From: UBA9732 sp963599445
Lineage (GTDB): Bacteria > Spirochaetota > Spirochaetia > Sphaerochaetales > Sphaerochaetaceae
NCBI GenBank assembly: GCA_963599445.1
Contig: CAVBWZ010000005.1
Span: 1-64,000 of the forward strand
Length of the DNA: 64,000 nucleotides
Reading direction: 5' to 3'
Part shown: piece after piece, positions 25,580-34,755 of the stretch
How positions within the stretch are numbered: position 1 is the first letter of the stretch
How the letters are laid out: each line of letters opens with the position of its first letter
Program-made: the position numbers and the translations under genes
Notes under the pieces: model-generated
Database searches by the model: none
What the model was told of the DNA's origin: nothing
Seen by the model: the letters and a program-made list of their open reading frames with translations, nothing else

Positions 25580-26989
25580 TCAAGGAGTTTCGAACAAATC
25601 CAAGAGTCCAACAACCTTGAGGTTCTTCAGATTTGCAACCTTCTCCAGCACACTGGAAGTAACACCGTTCTTCGAGAAAACCATATAGTACCTATTCTTC
25701 CTGTCAATGCATGTGCCGGATTCAAGAAGATCCGCAAGCTGTTTCTCATCGAAAGGCCTTTCAGTATACTTGCATTCGCAAATGAGGGCATTTTCATCGT
25801 CCAATGCAAGGATATCTATCTCTACTGGTTCCTTGGACATGCGGCTGCCACCCCACCAACGACCAATATCAGTGGCATAGAAAGGCATTCTCCCAGCATA
25901 GAAGAAGGCCTTGAGGTATGATTCGCAGATTCCTTCGAATCTGTGGCCTATGAAAGAACCAAGGTTTTCCTTGCCAACGAATCTATCGAAGAAACCCTCT
26001 GGGGGGATAAGTCCATTGAGTGCATTCCTATTGCGATATATGAACTGGAAATAGAAGGCAAAGTAATTATCAGCCATGCTGTACAGCGTATTTCTGGACC
26101 TTTCCCTCTCACCACAAGGAGTCTCCTTCTTGATGATTCCAAGATCTATTAGAACGGCAAGGTACTTGGCGACCTTGGCTGCATCCCCCGAGACCTTGTT
26201 CTTTATCTCTCCCAAGGCCAATGCGCTGGAATTGATTGCAAGGAGTATCTCCTTGTAGAAACCAGACTCCTTCAATTCCATCTGCAGCAACGTCTCGACT
26301 TCATTGAAAAGATAGCCACTTGTCTCCAGACAGTTCCTTATCACATTGTCCCTTATGGAAAGGGAATCATCGAACAAGGAAAGGTACAGAGGGATGCCTC
26401 CAAGAATCGAATACGCCACAATGGAATCCTCTTCGTTGTAGTTGGGAAAGAACTTCCTGGCCTCGACATACGAGAACGGTTCAAGTTTGAGCTCGGCCGT
26501 CTTCCTTCCATACAAAGGCTTTGAAGAATCATCGAACAACCTTTCCATTACCGATATCTCAGAGCCGCATAGTATCAAAAGGACATTCCTTTGCTTTAGA
26601 ACTCTATCGATGGCGTTCTGCAGTTTGGAATCGAAAGCAGGGTCCGACTTGAAAAGATATGTGAACTCATCCATGACAATGATGGTCCTTTCCTTCAGCT
26701 CCGTATTTCCAAAAAACGAAAAGACATCATACCAAGTGGAGAACGAACCAAGGAAATCCCCTGTTTTCACAACGTTCTTCATTTCATTGCAGAAATTCTC
26801 AACATTGACCCTCTCAGAGGATTTGTCGGCTGTAAAGAAAATGGTATTGCTCCTGTGCCTGTTTGCAAACTGCGAAAGAAGGAACGACTTCCCCACCCTG
26901 CGTCTGCCATGCACAACCAACATCTCGAACTTGTTGGAACAATAGAGCGACTCCAACAAGCTCAGCTCCTTTTCTCTACCGACGAACAT
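25580..26989 (-). CDS. AAA ATPase, COG1672 type (ATPase_2 with DUF234-like C-terminus)
   Basis: 469 residues. Starts MFVGREKELSLLESLY, the hallmark of the archaeal/bacterial ATPase family. Walker A GRRRVGKS (32-39), Walker B TIIVMDEFTYL, sensor CGSEISVM. The C-terminal third carries a DUF234/PD-(D/E)XK-like segment with EIDILALDDENALICECKY, matching a nuclease-type D-x-ExK core. Function is unknown; such proteins are common in accessory regions and archaea. Two palindromes lie directly in front of the start. First of three minus-strand ATPase genes, but not overlapping the next. Confidence 0.85.
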   Translation of the reverse strand: MFVGREKELSLLESLYCSNKFEMLVVHGRRRVGKSFLLSQFANRHRSNTIFFTADKSSERVNVENFCNEMKNVVKTGDFLGSFSTWYDVFSFFGNTELKERTIIVMDEFTYLFKSDPAFDSKLQNAIDRVLKQRNVLLILCGSEISVMERLFDDSSKPLYGRKTAELKLEPFSYVEARKFFPNYNEEDSIVAYSILGGIPLYLSLFDDSLSIRDNVIRNCLETSGYLFNEVETLLQMELKESGFYKEILLAINSSALALGEIKNKVSGDAAKVAKYLAVLIDLGIIKKETPCGERERSRNTLYSMADNYFAFYFQFIYRNRNALNGLIPPEGFFDRFVGKENLGSFIGHRFEGICESYLKAFFYAGRMPFYATDIGRWWGGSRMSKEPVEIDILALDDENALICECKYTERPFDEKQLADLLESGTCIDRKNRYYMVFSKNGVTSSVLEKVANLKNLKVVGLLDLFETP

Positions 26990-26991
26990 AA

Positions 26992-27022
26992 TTAACTCCA
27001 AAGTTATTTACTTTAAAGTTAA
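26992..27022 (-). promoter_or_regulatory. Tandem imperfect palindromes at the ATPase start
   Basis: AACTCCAAAGTT within TTAACTCCAAAGTTAT (26992-27007) and TTTACTTTAAAGTTAA (27007-27022), sharing the AAAGTTA half-site. They abut the start codon and so are candidate repressor sites. Confidence 0.4.
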
Positions 27023-27067
27023 TATAACGTACAAACACTGTTTTTTCAACAACCATCCCTCCAACAA

Positions 27068-28363
27068 CTACCTCTCCAAACTATTTGGATCCAGTAGAAA
27101 ATCGTAGATATTCATTGTCAGTATTCCGTAATCATCATAATAGGCAGGAACAAGGTCCTTCGTTATGATTATTTTTTTGAAGGAGTCCCCTATGCGTCTG
27201 AACGGGCGAATCTCCTGACTTCTTTTCTCTTCATCAGGGATAGCATAGGCGCTCTGTATATAATACCTTGAGAAGCCACAATTGCAGACGAAATCAATCT
27301 CAAGTCGCTTTCTCAAAGCCTTGCCATCTTCAGACTTCTCAACGATGGGCACGACGCCCACATCCACATCATAGCCCCGCATAGTCAACTCATTGAATAG
27401 CACATTCTCCATGGAATGTGGTTCTTCCAATTGCCTGAAATTGATTCTGGAATTCCTAAGACCGATGTCGCTGAAATAATACTTTCTAGGAGTCTCTATG
27501 TACGATTTTCCTTTTATGTCATACCTCATGGAAGACTCTATTAGAAACGAATCCTCTAGGCAATCGATGTACTTCTTTATCGTACTTGATGTTATGTTGG
27601 ACTTCTTGACGGATTTGAACGTATTCCTAAGCTTTTCCGGATTGGTGAGGGACCCAATCGAAGAAGAGAGGATGTTCATCAAATCCTCAAGCTCCACAAC
27701 ATTTCTTATTCTGTTTCTCTTCTGAATGTCCTTTATATAGATTTCCGTGAAAAGATTCCTTAGCAAAGCGGCCTTGTCATTTGGGTTTTCTCGAAGTACC
27801 ACCAATGGGATTCCTCCGTACAGCATGTATTCGGAAAGCCCCATGTACCTATCACCTTTGTAGACGGACATGAACTCCGCAAAGCTCAACGGATGAAGGT
27901 GCACTTCGTCCCCTCTTCCTGCAAACTCCGTTGCGACATCTTTAGAGAGTAGCTTTGCATTGCTTCCTGTGACATAGACATCAAGCTTTTCGTTGTATAG
28001 GTATCCGTTCAAAACCGCCACGAAGCAGTCCAAACGCTGTATTTCGTCAAGAAGCAGATAATACCGTCCATCGTCCACAATGCAAGACGAAATGTATCCC
28101 ATGAATTTCTTGGGATCTGCACCTAGGCCCTCCTTTTCAAGCTGGACAATGTCTTCACCTATTTTGAGAAGGTCCTCTGCTGAGTCGAACGCAAAACGGA
28201 TTATATGCTGTTCATCGACCCCGGATTCAATCAAGTGATGATAGAACAACGTATTCAACAGGTAGGACTTTCCGCATCTGCGAATGCCAGTCACCACCTT
28301 TATTAGACCATTGTTCATCCGGTCCACAAGTTTTTTCAAATAGAAATCCCTTTTTATCTCCAT
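27068..28363 (-). CDS. AAA ATPase with DUF4143 C-terminus (COG1373)
   Basis: 431 residues from MEIKRDFYLKKLVD. Walker A GIRRCGKS, Walker B YYLLLDEIQRL, sensor VYVTGSNAKLLS, then the DUF4143 region with KYYFSDIGLRNSRINF, VLFNELTMRGYDV and LEIDFVCN (nuclease-like D-x-V). These proteins are frequent in anaerobe genomes and their role is unknown. In-frame ATGs upstream (28396, 28435) fall within the palindromic DNA and lack ribosome-binding sites, so 28363 is preferred with moderate certainty. Confidence 0.85.
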   Translation of the reverse strand: MEIKRDFYLKKLVDRMNNGLIKVVTGIRRCGKSYLLNTLFYHHLIESGVDEQHIIRFAFDSAEDLLKIGEDIVQLEKEGLGADPKKFMGYISSCIVDDGRYYLLLDEIQRLDCFVAVLNGYLYNEKLDVYVTGSNAKLLSKDVATEFAGRGDEVHLHPLSFAEFMSVYKGDRYMGLSEYMLYGGIPLVVLRENPNDKAALLRNLFTEIYIKDIQKRNRIRNVVELEDLMNILSSSIGSLTNPEKLRNTFKSVKKSNITSSTIKKYIDCLEDSFLIESSMRYDIKGKSYIETPRKYYFSDIGLRNSRINFRQLEEPHSMENVLFNELTMRGYDVDVGVVPIVEKSEDGKALRKRLEIDFVCNCGFSRYYIQSAYAIPDEEKRSQEIRPFRRIGDSFKKIIITKDLVPAYYDDYGILTMNIYDFLLDPNSLER

Positions 28364-28390
28364 GAGCGTCCCATTCCAGAAGAGCTTTTT

Positions 28391-28435
28391 GTGCATTTTG
28401 CACAGTTTTCTCTTCCAGTGTAATGCAAAATGCAC
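28391..28435. promoter_or_regulatory. Interrupted palindrome upstream of the DUF4143 ATPase
   Basis: GTGCATTTTGCA at 28391 and TGCAAAATGCAC at 28424 are perfect 12-bp inverted arms 21 nt apart; each is itself nearly palindromic (GTGCA/TGCAC). It suits a dimeric regulator binding two sites. Confidence 0.5.
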
Positions 28436-28460
28436 GACAGGGCAACAAAAGAATCAGTTT

Positions 28461-28503
28461 CTAGAAGAGATTTCTGTATACTATGTACACTTTTCTCTTC
28501 TAG
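28461..28503. promoter_or_regulatory. Second interrupted palindrome between ATPase genes
   Basis: CTAGAAGAGA at 28461 and TCTCTTCTAG at 28494, 10-bp perfect arms, overlapping the stop codon of the upstream ATPase. It could terminate that transcript or bind a regulator. The 3' arm context resembles the spacer of the palindrome at 28391 (TTTTCTCTTC in both). Confidence 0.4.
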
Positions 28504-29711
28504 TATTCGGTACTCAATAGGAAATCTGCTATGTGCATCGTCTTGATGCCTTGATAGTTTCCTCCAGAGAAGGCATCCGTTGTGAGGACATACTTTGGAT
28601 AGTTGTCTTGGATCTCCAACAAACGGGAGCATTCACGTTTCTCCGTTTTTGAAAAACCAATCTCCTGGGCGACCTGCACATAGATCTTCTCGTTCTGCCT
28701 AGTTGCCACGAAATCTATTTCACCGTCGCTCGACTTTCCAACATTGACCGTATACCCTCTGCGCAAAAGCTCCAAGTACACGACATTCTCCAAACTGGAT
28801 GCAACGCTGTCTGAATTGTAGCCTAAAACGCTGTACCTCAGAGAGGTGTCCGCAAGGTAGAACTTCTCCTGTGTTTTCAGAATCTCTTTTCCCTGCAGGT
28901 CGAAACGGGAACAACGGTGAATAAGGTATGCCTTCTCCAGCTTTTCCAAATAGCTGTAAACAGTCTCGTTGTCCAACGCACGATGTTCCGCCTTAAGATA
29001 ATTTGAAATGGATTTTGCAGAGAATGTATTGCCTACATTGTTGAAAGTGTATTTTACAACACGCTCCAGTTGGTCGATTTTCCGCACCTGATTGCGTTTG
29101 ACAATGTCAGAGAAGATTGTGGAGTTGTAGATGTCACGCACAATCGTATAGACTTCATCCTGCGAATACGGCTGCAAGTGCGTTGCAGGAAAACCTCCCA
29201 AACGAACATAGTTTGCGAGCTCTTCCCTAGGATCTCCAACATTGGCATACTGCCTCTTGAACATCAGATACTCGCCAAATGACAAAGTGAACACATGAAA
29301 GGATATGTACCGCCCTGTCAGATAGGTGGAGATTTCAGAGGACATCATCCTGGAGTTCGACCCCGTCACATATATATCAACATCGAAGTCCTCCGCCAAC
29401 GAGTTTACGACCTTCTCCCAGCCATCGACCTCTTGGACTTCATCGAGGAACATATATGTCTTACCGTTTGGCGAAAGCCTACCTTTCAATTCAGCATACA
29501 TCTGCTTCGCCGTCATATCATCATGTTCCATGGAGTCGTAGCGGAAACTGACGATACATTCATCTGGAACGCCTCGCTTCGTCTTCAACTGATCCATCAC
29601 CATTTTCAGAATCGTCGATTTTCCACAGCGCCGTACTCCCGCTATGATTTTCACAAACGGGGTATCAACATAAGCCATGATCTTATCTACGTACAAGGGT
29701 CTGTAAATCAT
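28500..29711 (-). CDS. AAA ATPase with DUF4143 C-terminus (COG1373), paralogue
   Basis: 403 residues from MIYRPLYVDKIMAYVD. Walker A GVRRCGKS, Walker B TYMFLDEVQEV, sensor IYVTGSNSRMM, DUF4143 region with KFYLADTSLRYSVLGY, VVYLELLRRGYTV and GEIDFVATR. Same family as the gene at 27068 but clearly diverged, so not a recent duplication. The ATG at 29711 has GGAG 9 nt upstream; the ATG at 29720 would have only one base of spacing. Confidence 0.85.
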   Translation of the reverse strand: MIYRPLYVDKIMAYVDTPFVKIIAGVRRCGKSTILKMVMDQLKTKRGVPDECIVSFRYDSMEHDDMTAKQMYAELKGRLSPNGKTYMFLDEVQEVDGWEKVVNSLAEDFDVDIYVTGSNSRMMSSEISTYLTGRYISFHVFTLSFGEYLMFKRQYANVGDPREELANYVRLGGFPATHLQPYSQDEVYTIVRDIYNSTIFSDIVKRNQVRKIDQLERVVKYTFNNVGNTFSAKSISNYLKAEHRALDNETVYSYLEKLEKAYLIHRCSRFDLQGKEILKTQEKFYLADTSLRYSVLGYNSDSVASSLENVVYLELLRRGYTVNVGKSSDGEIDFVATRQNEKIYVQVAQEIGFSKTEKRECSRLLEIQDNYPKYVLTTDAFSGGNYQGIKTMHIADFLLSTEY

Positions 29712-29764
29712 TGCAGTCATCTCCAACAGTAGAAATAATACCGCAATTTTCACCAAGAGTCACC

Positions 29765-29793
29765 AAGTTTTGCGATTTGAAATCGCAAAACTT
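29765..29793. promoter_or_regulatory. 29-bp near-perfect palindrome upstream of the ATPase
   Basis: Arms AAGTTTTGCGATTT and AAATCGCAAAACTT are perfect 14-mers around one central base. It lies 54 nt before the ATPase start and 32 nt after the LacI gene stop. On the plus strand TTTT follows, on the minus strand no T-run, so an operator is as likely as a terminator. Confidence 0.55.
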
Positions 29794-29824
29794 TTAAAAT
29801 ATCTACCTTTTTGCGGAAAGAAAT

Positions 29825-30850
29825 CTACGTTGTGCTGCGCTCGACTACAACAGATCCAATGGTAATGCGGTGGTTCACGCGGCCTCCGCGAAGGACCTCA
29901 AGGAGGTTGCGTACGGCAATGAGGCTGGTGTCGTACAGCATGTTGTCGATGCTGGTGAGCGATGGGTTGCTTATCTCTGCATAGCGGGAGTTGTTGAGTC
30001 CCACTACGGCCACCTGTTCAGGAATCCTGATCCCCAGCTCAACAAGGGCGTGGAGCCCGGCGAGGGCAACAAAGTCATCGGCAAAGACAATGGCATCGGT
30101 CTTGGGGCTGCGTTCGACCAGGTCCTTTGTGGCCTGCTGGATCTGAGAGACGTCATCGCCGGATTCGATCTCCTGTGCGCTGCCGCCTTCCACATAGAGC
30201 TTCAGGCCCATCCTAAAGCCCTCAAGCTTTTCGTAATTGCTGGGTGTGTAGTGGTTTGTGATAAATGCAAAGTTCCTGTGGCCCTTGGAGGCGAGGAGCT
30301 TGACGGCATCGGCCACGCCGGTCTTTTCGTCCGACATCACGCCGTATATGTTCTTGCCGTCAAGGTATCCGTTGCATATCGCAACCGGCGTGTTGGGAAG
30401 GTAGACCATGATTGCGTTCTGCACGCTGTCGTTCTGATAGACCGATCCCATGAGCACCACCGCATCCACGCGCCTCTGGCTCAGGGTCTGGATGTACTTA
30501 GCCTGCGTGTCTGGATCCGATCCTGTGTTGTAGATGATGGACGAATAGCCGTTCTGGGACAGCTCGTGCTCAATGTAGTACACCCCGTCCGTGTGGTGCG
30601 TCGTGCGCACGTCCGCAATGAGTATGCCAACCATCTTTGAAGCCTGCGTCACGAGACTGCGCGCCGTATCATTCTGCACGTAATTATTTTCGCTCAAAGC
30701 CTTTAGAACTTTGGCACGCGTCTCTTTCTGCACGTATGGGTAGTTGTTGATGACCCTTGAGACCGTGGACGCCGACACGCCCGTGATCCTTGCAATCTCG
30801 TATATGGTCGTATCCCTCTTTGAGGAGGCCTCTTTCCCGCTGTCTGTCAT
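29825..30850 (-). CDS. LacI-family transcriptional regulator
   Basis: 341 residues: N-terminal LacI helix-turn-helix and hinge (TIYEIARITGVSASTVSRVI, about 15-35) and a periplasmic-binding-protein-like effector domain with GILIADVRTTHHTDG, VVLMG, GHRNFAFITN and DAIVFADDFVALAGLHAL. It probably represses the TRAP operon that ends just upstream on the same strand; a palindrome with central CG typical of LacI proteins sits at that operon's promoter. It has its own promoter between the operon terminator and the gene. Confidence 0.9.
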   Translation of the reverse strand: MTDSGKEASSKRDTTIYEIARITGVSASTVSRVINNYPYVQKETRAKVLKALSENNYVQNDTARSLVTQASKMVGILIADVRTTHHTDGVYYIEHELSQNGYSSIIYNTGSDPDTQAKYIQTLSQRRVDAVVLMGSVYQNDSVQNAIMVYLPNTPVAICNGYLDGKNIYGVMSDEKTGVADAVKLLASKGHRNFAFITNHYTPSNYEKLEGFRMGLKLYVEGGSAQEIESGDDVSQIQQATKDLVERSPKTDAIVFADDFVALAGLHALVELGIRIPEQVAVVGLNNSRYAEISNPSLTSIDNMLYDTSLIAVRNLLEVLRGGRVNHRITIGSVVVERSTT

Positions 30851-30969
30851 GCAACCCTACCCTTTAACCCGATGTTATCGAACTCAGAACCTTTAAGGAA
30901 CTTTCAAAGCCCACTTCATGAGTCCTGACGTCGCCTTTCCCGTATAAATCGCATTTTCGCCAACTTCGC

Positions 30970-30998
30970 AATACACAAAGTATTCCTTCAGTTGTCAA
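30970..30998 (-). promoter_or_regulatory. Promoter of the LacI-family gene
   Basis: TTGACA, a 17-nt spacer and TGTATT on the minus strand. The -35 box partly overlaps the T-tract of the preceding terminator; the leader is about 115 nt. Confidence 0.5.
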
Positions 30999-31024
30999 AA
31001 AATGGATTTCTCCTCGGAAATCCA
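30996..31024 (-). terminator. Terminator of the TRAP catabolic operon
   Basis: On the minus strand TGGATTTC/GAAATCCA, an 8-bp stem with a 6-nt loop, followed by TTTTTT. Confidence 0.8.
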
Positions 31025-31093
31025 CCATCAATCCTCACAAAGCCTGTTTTTGCAAGTTCCTATTTTGTGTCCCAACAGGTCATTCTAAACCAA

Positions 31094-31444
31094 TCAGTCG
31101 TAGATAATCAATGCAATCAAATCCAAGGGTTCGTCGTTGTCGTTCTCTATGCCGTGACCAGTTCCACTTGGAGTGAACGTGACATCTCCAGCTTCTATAT
31201 CCACGATGGTTCCATTGTCATTGAACTTGGCTTTTCCAGACAGGATGTAGTAGATCTCCGTCTCTCCATTGTGTACATGGTATCCTATCCCAGAATGAGG
31301 AGCCACAGTCGTATGGGCAAGAACCCTACCCTTCCCATTAAGCTCATCTACATTGTTTGTGAGGCTCCTGACGGTTATGAAACCGTCAGCACCAAACTTG
31401 TGTTCAAAACGTTCTACAGTCTTTTCGGTTGATTTCCTTATCAT
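31094..31444 (-). CDS. Cupin-domain protein
   Basis: 116 residues forming one cupin barrel. Motif 1 is GYHVHNGETEIYYILSGKA (H-x-H and E metal ligands) and motif 2 is DVTFTPSGTGHGIEN (His). Small cupins bind a metal and act as isomerases, lyases or sensors. The ATG at 31444 has GGAG 6 nt upstream. Last gene of the TRAP operon, so probably a minor catabolic enzyme. Confidence 0.85.
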   Translation of the reverse strand: MIRKSTEKTVERFEHKFGADGFITVRSLTNNVDELNGKGRVLAHTTVAPHSGIGYHVHNGETEIYYILSGKAKFNDNGTIVDIEAGDVTFTPSGTGHGIENDNDEPLDLIALIIYD

Positions 31445-31483
31445 TTGAAACTCCAAAATGAAACTTCCAAGAGAGAAATTCGA

Positions 31484-32401
31484 CTACTCTCTCTTCTCGA
31501 ATTCCTGAGCATCGTTTATGGAAGCTCCAAAGGACTTTCCAAGCTTGAGCCACTCATGAATCCCAAAGAGTTCGAACAAGGCCATAGGGCTTGAATCGAC
31601 ACGCGGATCCTCAGTTACGGGAATATCGCTCATAGCTTCATAGCAAAGCCTTCCGTATTCCTCCATGCCCATCATTGCACCAGCCATTGTGTAGTGCATG
31701 GTCATAAGGCCATAGCCCCACTTGTAGAGTTCATCCAACGAAACCTTTGGACTTGCTCCCGCAGACGCCATTGCAAACATCTTTGGTCCTTTGACTCTCT
31801 TTGCAACATCCTTGATATCTTCAATCGTGGCATTGCCCTCAATAAACGTTATGTCTGCACCTGCGTCTATGGCATCGTTGCAACGGGATATAGCCTCTTC
31901 CTTTCCAAGTATGTGGTAGGAATCAGTTCTTGCAATCAATGCACATCCAGTACCCTCAAGAGCCCAAGCGGCAGCTCTTATTTTGCTTATATATGCATCG
32001 TGTGGAATTACTTCCTTACCTCTCAGATGCCCACATCTCTTTGGGAAGGTCTGATCCTCCAAATGAACGGCCTTGGCTCCTGCCTTGGCTACTCTCTTGC
32101 ATGTTCTAACAAGATTGATTTCATTTCCAAAACCAGTGTCGATATCAACGATCATTGGAATATCGGTGCAAGACGAAATCCTATCCACCGCACCTACAAG
32201 CTCGTCCAACGTGACAAGTCCAATGTCAGGAAAACCGCAAAGACTTGCTGCAAGCTCACCACCTGAGAGGCACATGGCCTTGAATCCAGCCTTCTCCACA
32301 TATCGAGCTGAAACGCAATCATATACACAAGGAGCCATTACTGGACCTTCCTTCATGAGTTCCAAAAATCCTTTCTTTTCCTTTTGTTTCTCGTACAGCA
32401 T
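31484..32401 (-). CDS. Isocitrate lyase/PEP mutase superfamily C-C lyase
   Basis: 305-residue PEP-mutase-type TIM barrel of the 2-methylisocitrate lyase size class. Metal-site DIDTGFG (about 86-92) and the catalytic loop KRCGHLRGK (121-129, Cys123) are present, so this is a C-C bond lyase (methylisocitrate, dimethylmalate or related 2-hydroxy-dicarboxylate) and not a phosphonomutase. The product would be pyruvate or another keto acid plus a carboxylic acid. It belongs to the TRAP operon, whose transported organic acid probably feeds it. Confidence 0.85.
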   Translation of the reverse strand: MLYEKQKEKKGFLELMKEGPVMAPCVYDCVSARYVEKAGFKAMCLSGGELAASLCGFPDIGLVTLDELVGAVDRISSCTDIPMIVDIDTGFGNEINLVRTCKRVAKAGAKAVHLEDQTFPKRCGHLRGKEVIPHDAYISKIRAAAWALEGTGCALIARTDSYHILGKEEAISRCNDAIDAGADITFIEGNATIEDIKDVAKRVKGPKMFAMASAGASPKVSLDELYKWGYGLMTMHYTMAGAMMGMEEYGRLCYEAMSDIPVTEDPRVDSSPMALFELFGIHEWLKLGKSFGASINDAQEFEKRE

Positions 32402-32443
32402 AAAAATCTCCTTACTTTCGCTTTATGCAAACACTTGCTTCTT

Positions 32444-33442
32444 TCAAACCCTGTCTATCAACTTTTTGACATCAGGTCTTGAGAAGATTTCGTTCATCCT
32501 AAAGCTCATGTGCTCCAATCTGTCGAAATCCTCTTTTTCCAATTCCAATGAAGATCCTTCTATGTAGGCCTCCAACTCATTTGGAGAATCAGCTCCTGCA
32601 ATGACGCAGTCTATCTCCTTGTGTGCAAGCACCCATGAAACAGCTACAGCAACGGAAGTGGTACCATACCTCTTGGCAATTGCTGCAACCTCATCCACAA
32701 TCCTTTCGATCCGTCCTGGAAAGACCTTCTCAAGATATCTTCTATACAACTCTTCATAGTGCCAAGTTGACTTTTCAGGAGCCTTCCCTCCATTTGCGAA
32801 AGCACCTGAAAGAAGTCCTGCAGCTATTGGGCTGTATGTCATCACACCAAAACCTTTGAACGAACAAACTGGAAGCATCTCCGTTTCCAAACCCCTGTTC
32901 AACAGGCTATATGGATTCTGAATCACTCCCACCCCATTCAAATCATGGGACCTGGCATAGTCGTCCATGTAGGTGACCTGCCATGCACTGTGGTTGCAAA
33001 GCCCATAGCTGAGAATCTTTCCAGTCTTGCAAAGGCAGTCCATGGCACAGACGGTCTCCTCGAATGGAGTTCTGTCATCAGGAGCATGCAGAAAGTAAAG
33101 ATCTATGTAGTCGGTTCCAAGCCTTTTGAGGGAGTCTTCGATCTGCCTTACAGCGTTCACCGATGTTGCGCCACCACCTTCACCCCCAAACTTTGAAGTT
33201 ATGACGACCTTGTCACGTTTTCCCTTTATTGCCTTTCCCAAAGCCTTTTCGGAAAATTCTCCACTTCTCAGTTTGTAGATGTTCGCACAGTCTATGAAGT
33301 TTATCCCTTCGTCGATTGCACTCTCTATGGTGTATGCAGCTTCATCGACCTCATACACACCTCTGAAACCGCAGCCAAAAGCAATTCTTGAAACTTTGAG
33401 ACCTGTATTTCCAAGGTTTGTATAACCACCAGTGTAAGCCAT
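32444..33442 (-). CDS. Aldo/keto reductase
   Basis: 332 residues with the AKR barrel: FIDCANIYKLRSGEFSEKAL (catalytic Asp and Tyr), VVITSKFGG (Lys), SLKRLGTDYIDLYFLHAP (His), and a C-terminal cofactor segment (VAVSWVLAHKEIDCVIAGA). NAD(P)-dependent reduction of a carbonyl intermediate is expected. The start is the ATG at 33442; the frame is open far upstream inside the DctM gene, but that part is a shadow. Operon neighbour of the TRAP permease. Confidence 0.85.
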   Translation of the reverse strand: MAYTGGYTNLGNTGLKVSRIAFGCGFRGVYEVDEAAYTIESAIDEGINFIDCANIYKLRSGEFSEKALGKAIKGKRDKVVITSKFGGEGGGATSVNAVRQIEDSLKRLGTDYIDLYFLHAPDDRTPFEETVCAMDCLCKTGKILSYGLCNHSAWQVTYMDDYARSHDLNGVGVIQNPYSLLNRGLETEMLPVCSFKGFGVMTYSPIAAGLLSGAFANGGKAPEKSTWHYEELYRRYLEKVFPGRIERIVDEVAAIAKRYGTTSVAVAVSWVLAHKEIDCVIAGADSPNELEAYIEGSSLELEKEDFDRLEHMSFRMNEIFSRPDVKKLIDRV

Positions 33443-33459
33443 ATTCCAACCTGGTCCCT

Positions 33460-34755
33460 CTATCCCAAAAGGTTTGGTACGAACGTAACAATCTGAGGGA
33501 ATACAATCATCACAATTACAAGGATGCATATCCCTATTACATATGGAATAAGCTCCTTTATCACCTCTGAGGAAGGACAGTCTCCAATCTGAGCGGTCAT
33601 GTATATGAGAGTTCCAACTGGAGGTGTACAAAGACCAAGCTGATTCACTATCAAAGCAAGTACGCTGAACCAAACGGGGTCGATTCCAAGAGCTTTTATC
33701 ACAGGTACCATGACAGGGAAGATGACCATAAGTACAACAGGAACATCGACTATCATTCCAAGGAAGAACAGTATGAGCATACATACTGCCATGACAACAC
33801 CCTGGCTTGCACCAATGGCCGATATCTGAGCTGCAATCCATGTTGCAACGCCCATGGAAGATATGACCCAGGTATACATGCCGGCAAACGAAAGCATTGC
33901 AAGACATGTCGCCGTCATGATGGTGGCCCTCATGAGCATCTTCACGAGCTTCTTGAGGTTTATCTCCTTGTACATTGCCGCCAATATAATGGCAAGCACG
34001 CACGAAGAAGCTCCAACCTCTACGACCGTACCTATTCCCATGAGAAGGAATACAAGAATCAGAGCTGGAAGCAGGAACGCCAAAAGTCCATCCTTTGTCT
34101 TCTGGAAGACGTATTTCCATCCACGCCAAGGATTGTATGGGAAATTCCTCTTCTTTGCCTGGACGGCAGAGATGATGAGCATCACGACACCCATGAGGAT
34201 TCCTGGTACGATACCTCCAAGATACAGTCTACGCACGGAATATCCAAAATAGACACCAAGCATGACCAAACCTGACGAAGGAGGAATGATTGGACCTATC
34301 GTGGACGATATAGCCGTAACGGCGGCGGAGTATCCAGCTGGATATCCAGCTTTCTTCATGAGATTAAGCTCAAGCGAACCAATGCTTGCAGTATCTGCAA
34401 CAGCAGATCCGGAAACTCCTGCAAAGACCATTGAACCAAGTATGTTTATATGGCTTAGGCTTCCTCTCACGTGACCAAGACAAGCATCAAAGAACTCTAT
34501 TAGCCTATCTCCCAAACCTCCATTGGTCATTATCTCACCAAGGAAGAAATAGAAACACACTGCAACATAGTTCTGGTTGGTAAGACTGGATACGATTCCC
34601 TGTCCGAATATGGAAAGAGGGATTGCTCCGGGAAATGCAAGTGCATACGCAGCAAGCGAACCTGCCATTGCAATGAACACAGGGAACTTGAGAAGGAGCA
34701 TTACAAACAGGACTCCGAATATCACAAGCAACTGCAATACGACCAAACTGCTCAT
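33460..34755 (-). CDS. TRAP transporter large permease (DctM family)
   Basis: 431 residues, about 12 hydrophobic segments, typical length for DctM. Family segments are recognisable, such as GSMVFAGVSGSAVADTASIGS and TIGPIIPPSSGLVMLGV. It uses the cation gradient to import an organic acid delivered by the binding protein. The ATG overlaps the DctQ stop by 4 nt. Confidence 0.9.
   Translation of the reverse strand: MSSLVVLQLLVIFGVLFVMLLLKFPVFIAMAGSLAAYALAFPGAIPLSIFGQGIVSSLTNQNYVAVCFYFFLGEIMTNGGLGDRLIEFFDACLGHVRGSLSHINILGSMVFAGVSGSAVADTASIGSLELNLMKKAGYPAGYSAAVTAISSTIGPIIPPSSGLVMLGVYFGYSVRRLYLGGIVPGILMGVVMLIISAVQAKKRNFPYNPWRGWKYVFQKTKDGLLAFLLPALILVFLLMGIGTVVEVGASSCVLAIILAAMYKEINLKKLVKMLMRATIMTATCLAMLSFAGMYTWVISSMGVATWIAAQISAIGASQGVVMAVCMLILFFLGMIVDVPVVLMVIFPVMVPVIKALGIDPVWFSVLALIVNQLGLCTPPVGTLIYMTAQIGDCPSSEVIKELIPYVIGICILVIVMIVFPQIVTFVPNLLG

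Noticed and set aside
33443..34129. N-terminal extension of the aldo/keto reductase frame across the DctM gene.
   Set aside because: The translation is His/Cys/Asp-rich shadow sequence. The conserved AKR N-terminus begins at the ATG at 33442 and DctM occupies the other frame.
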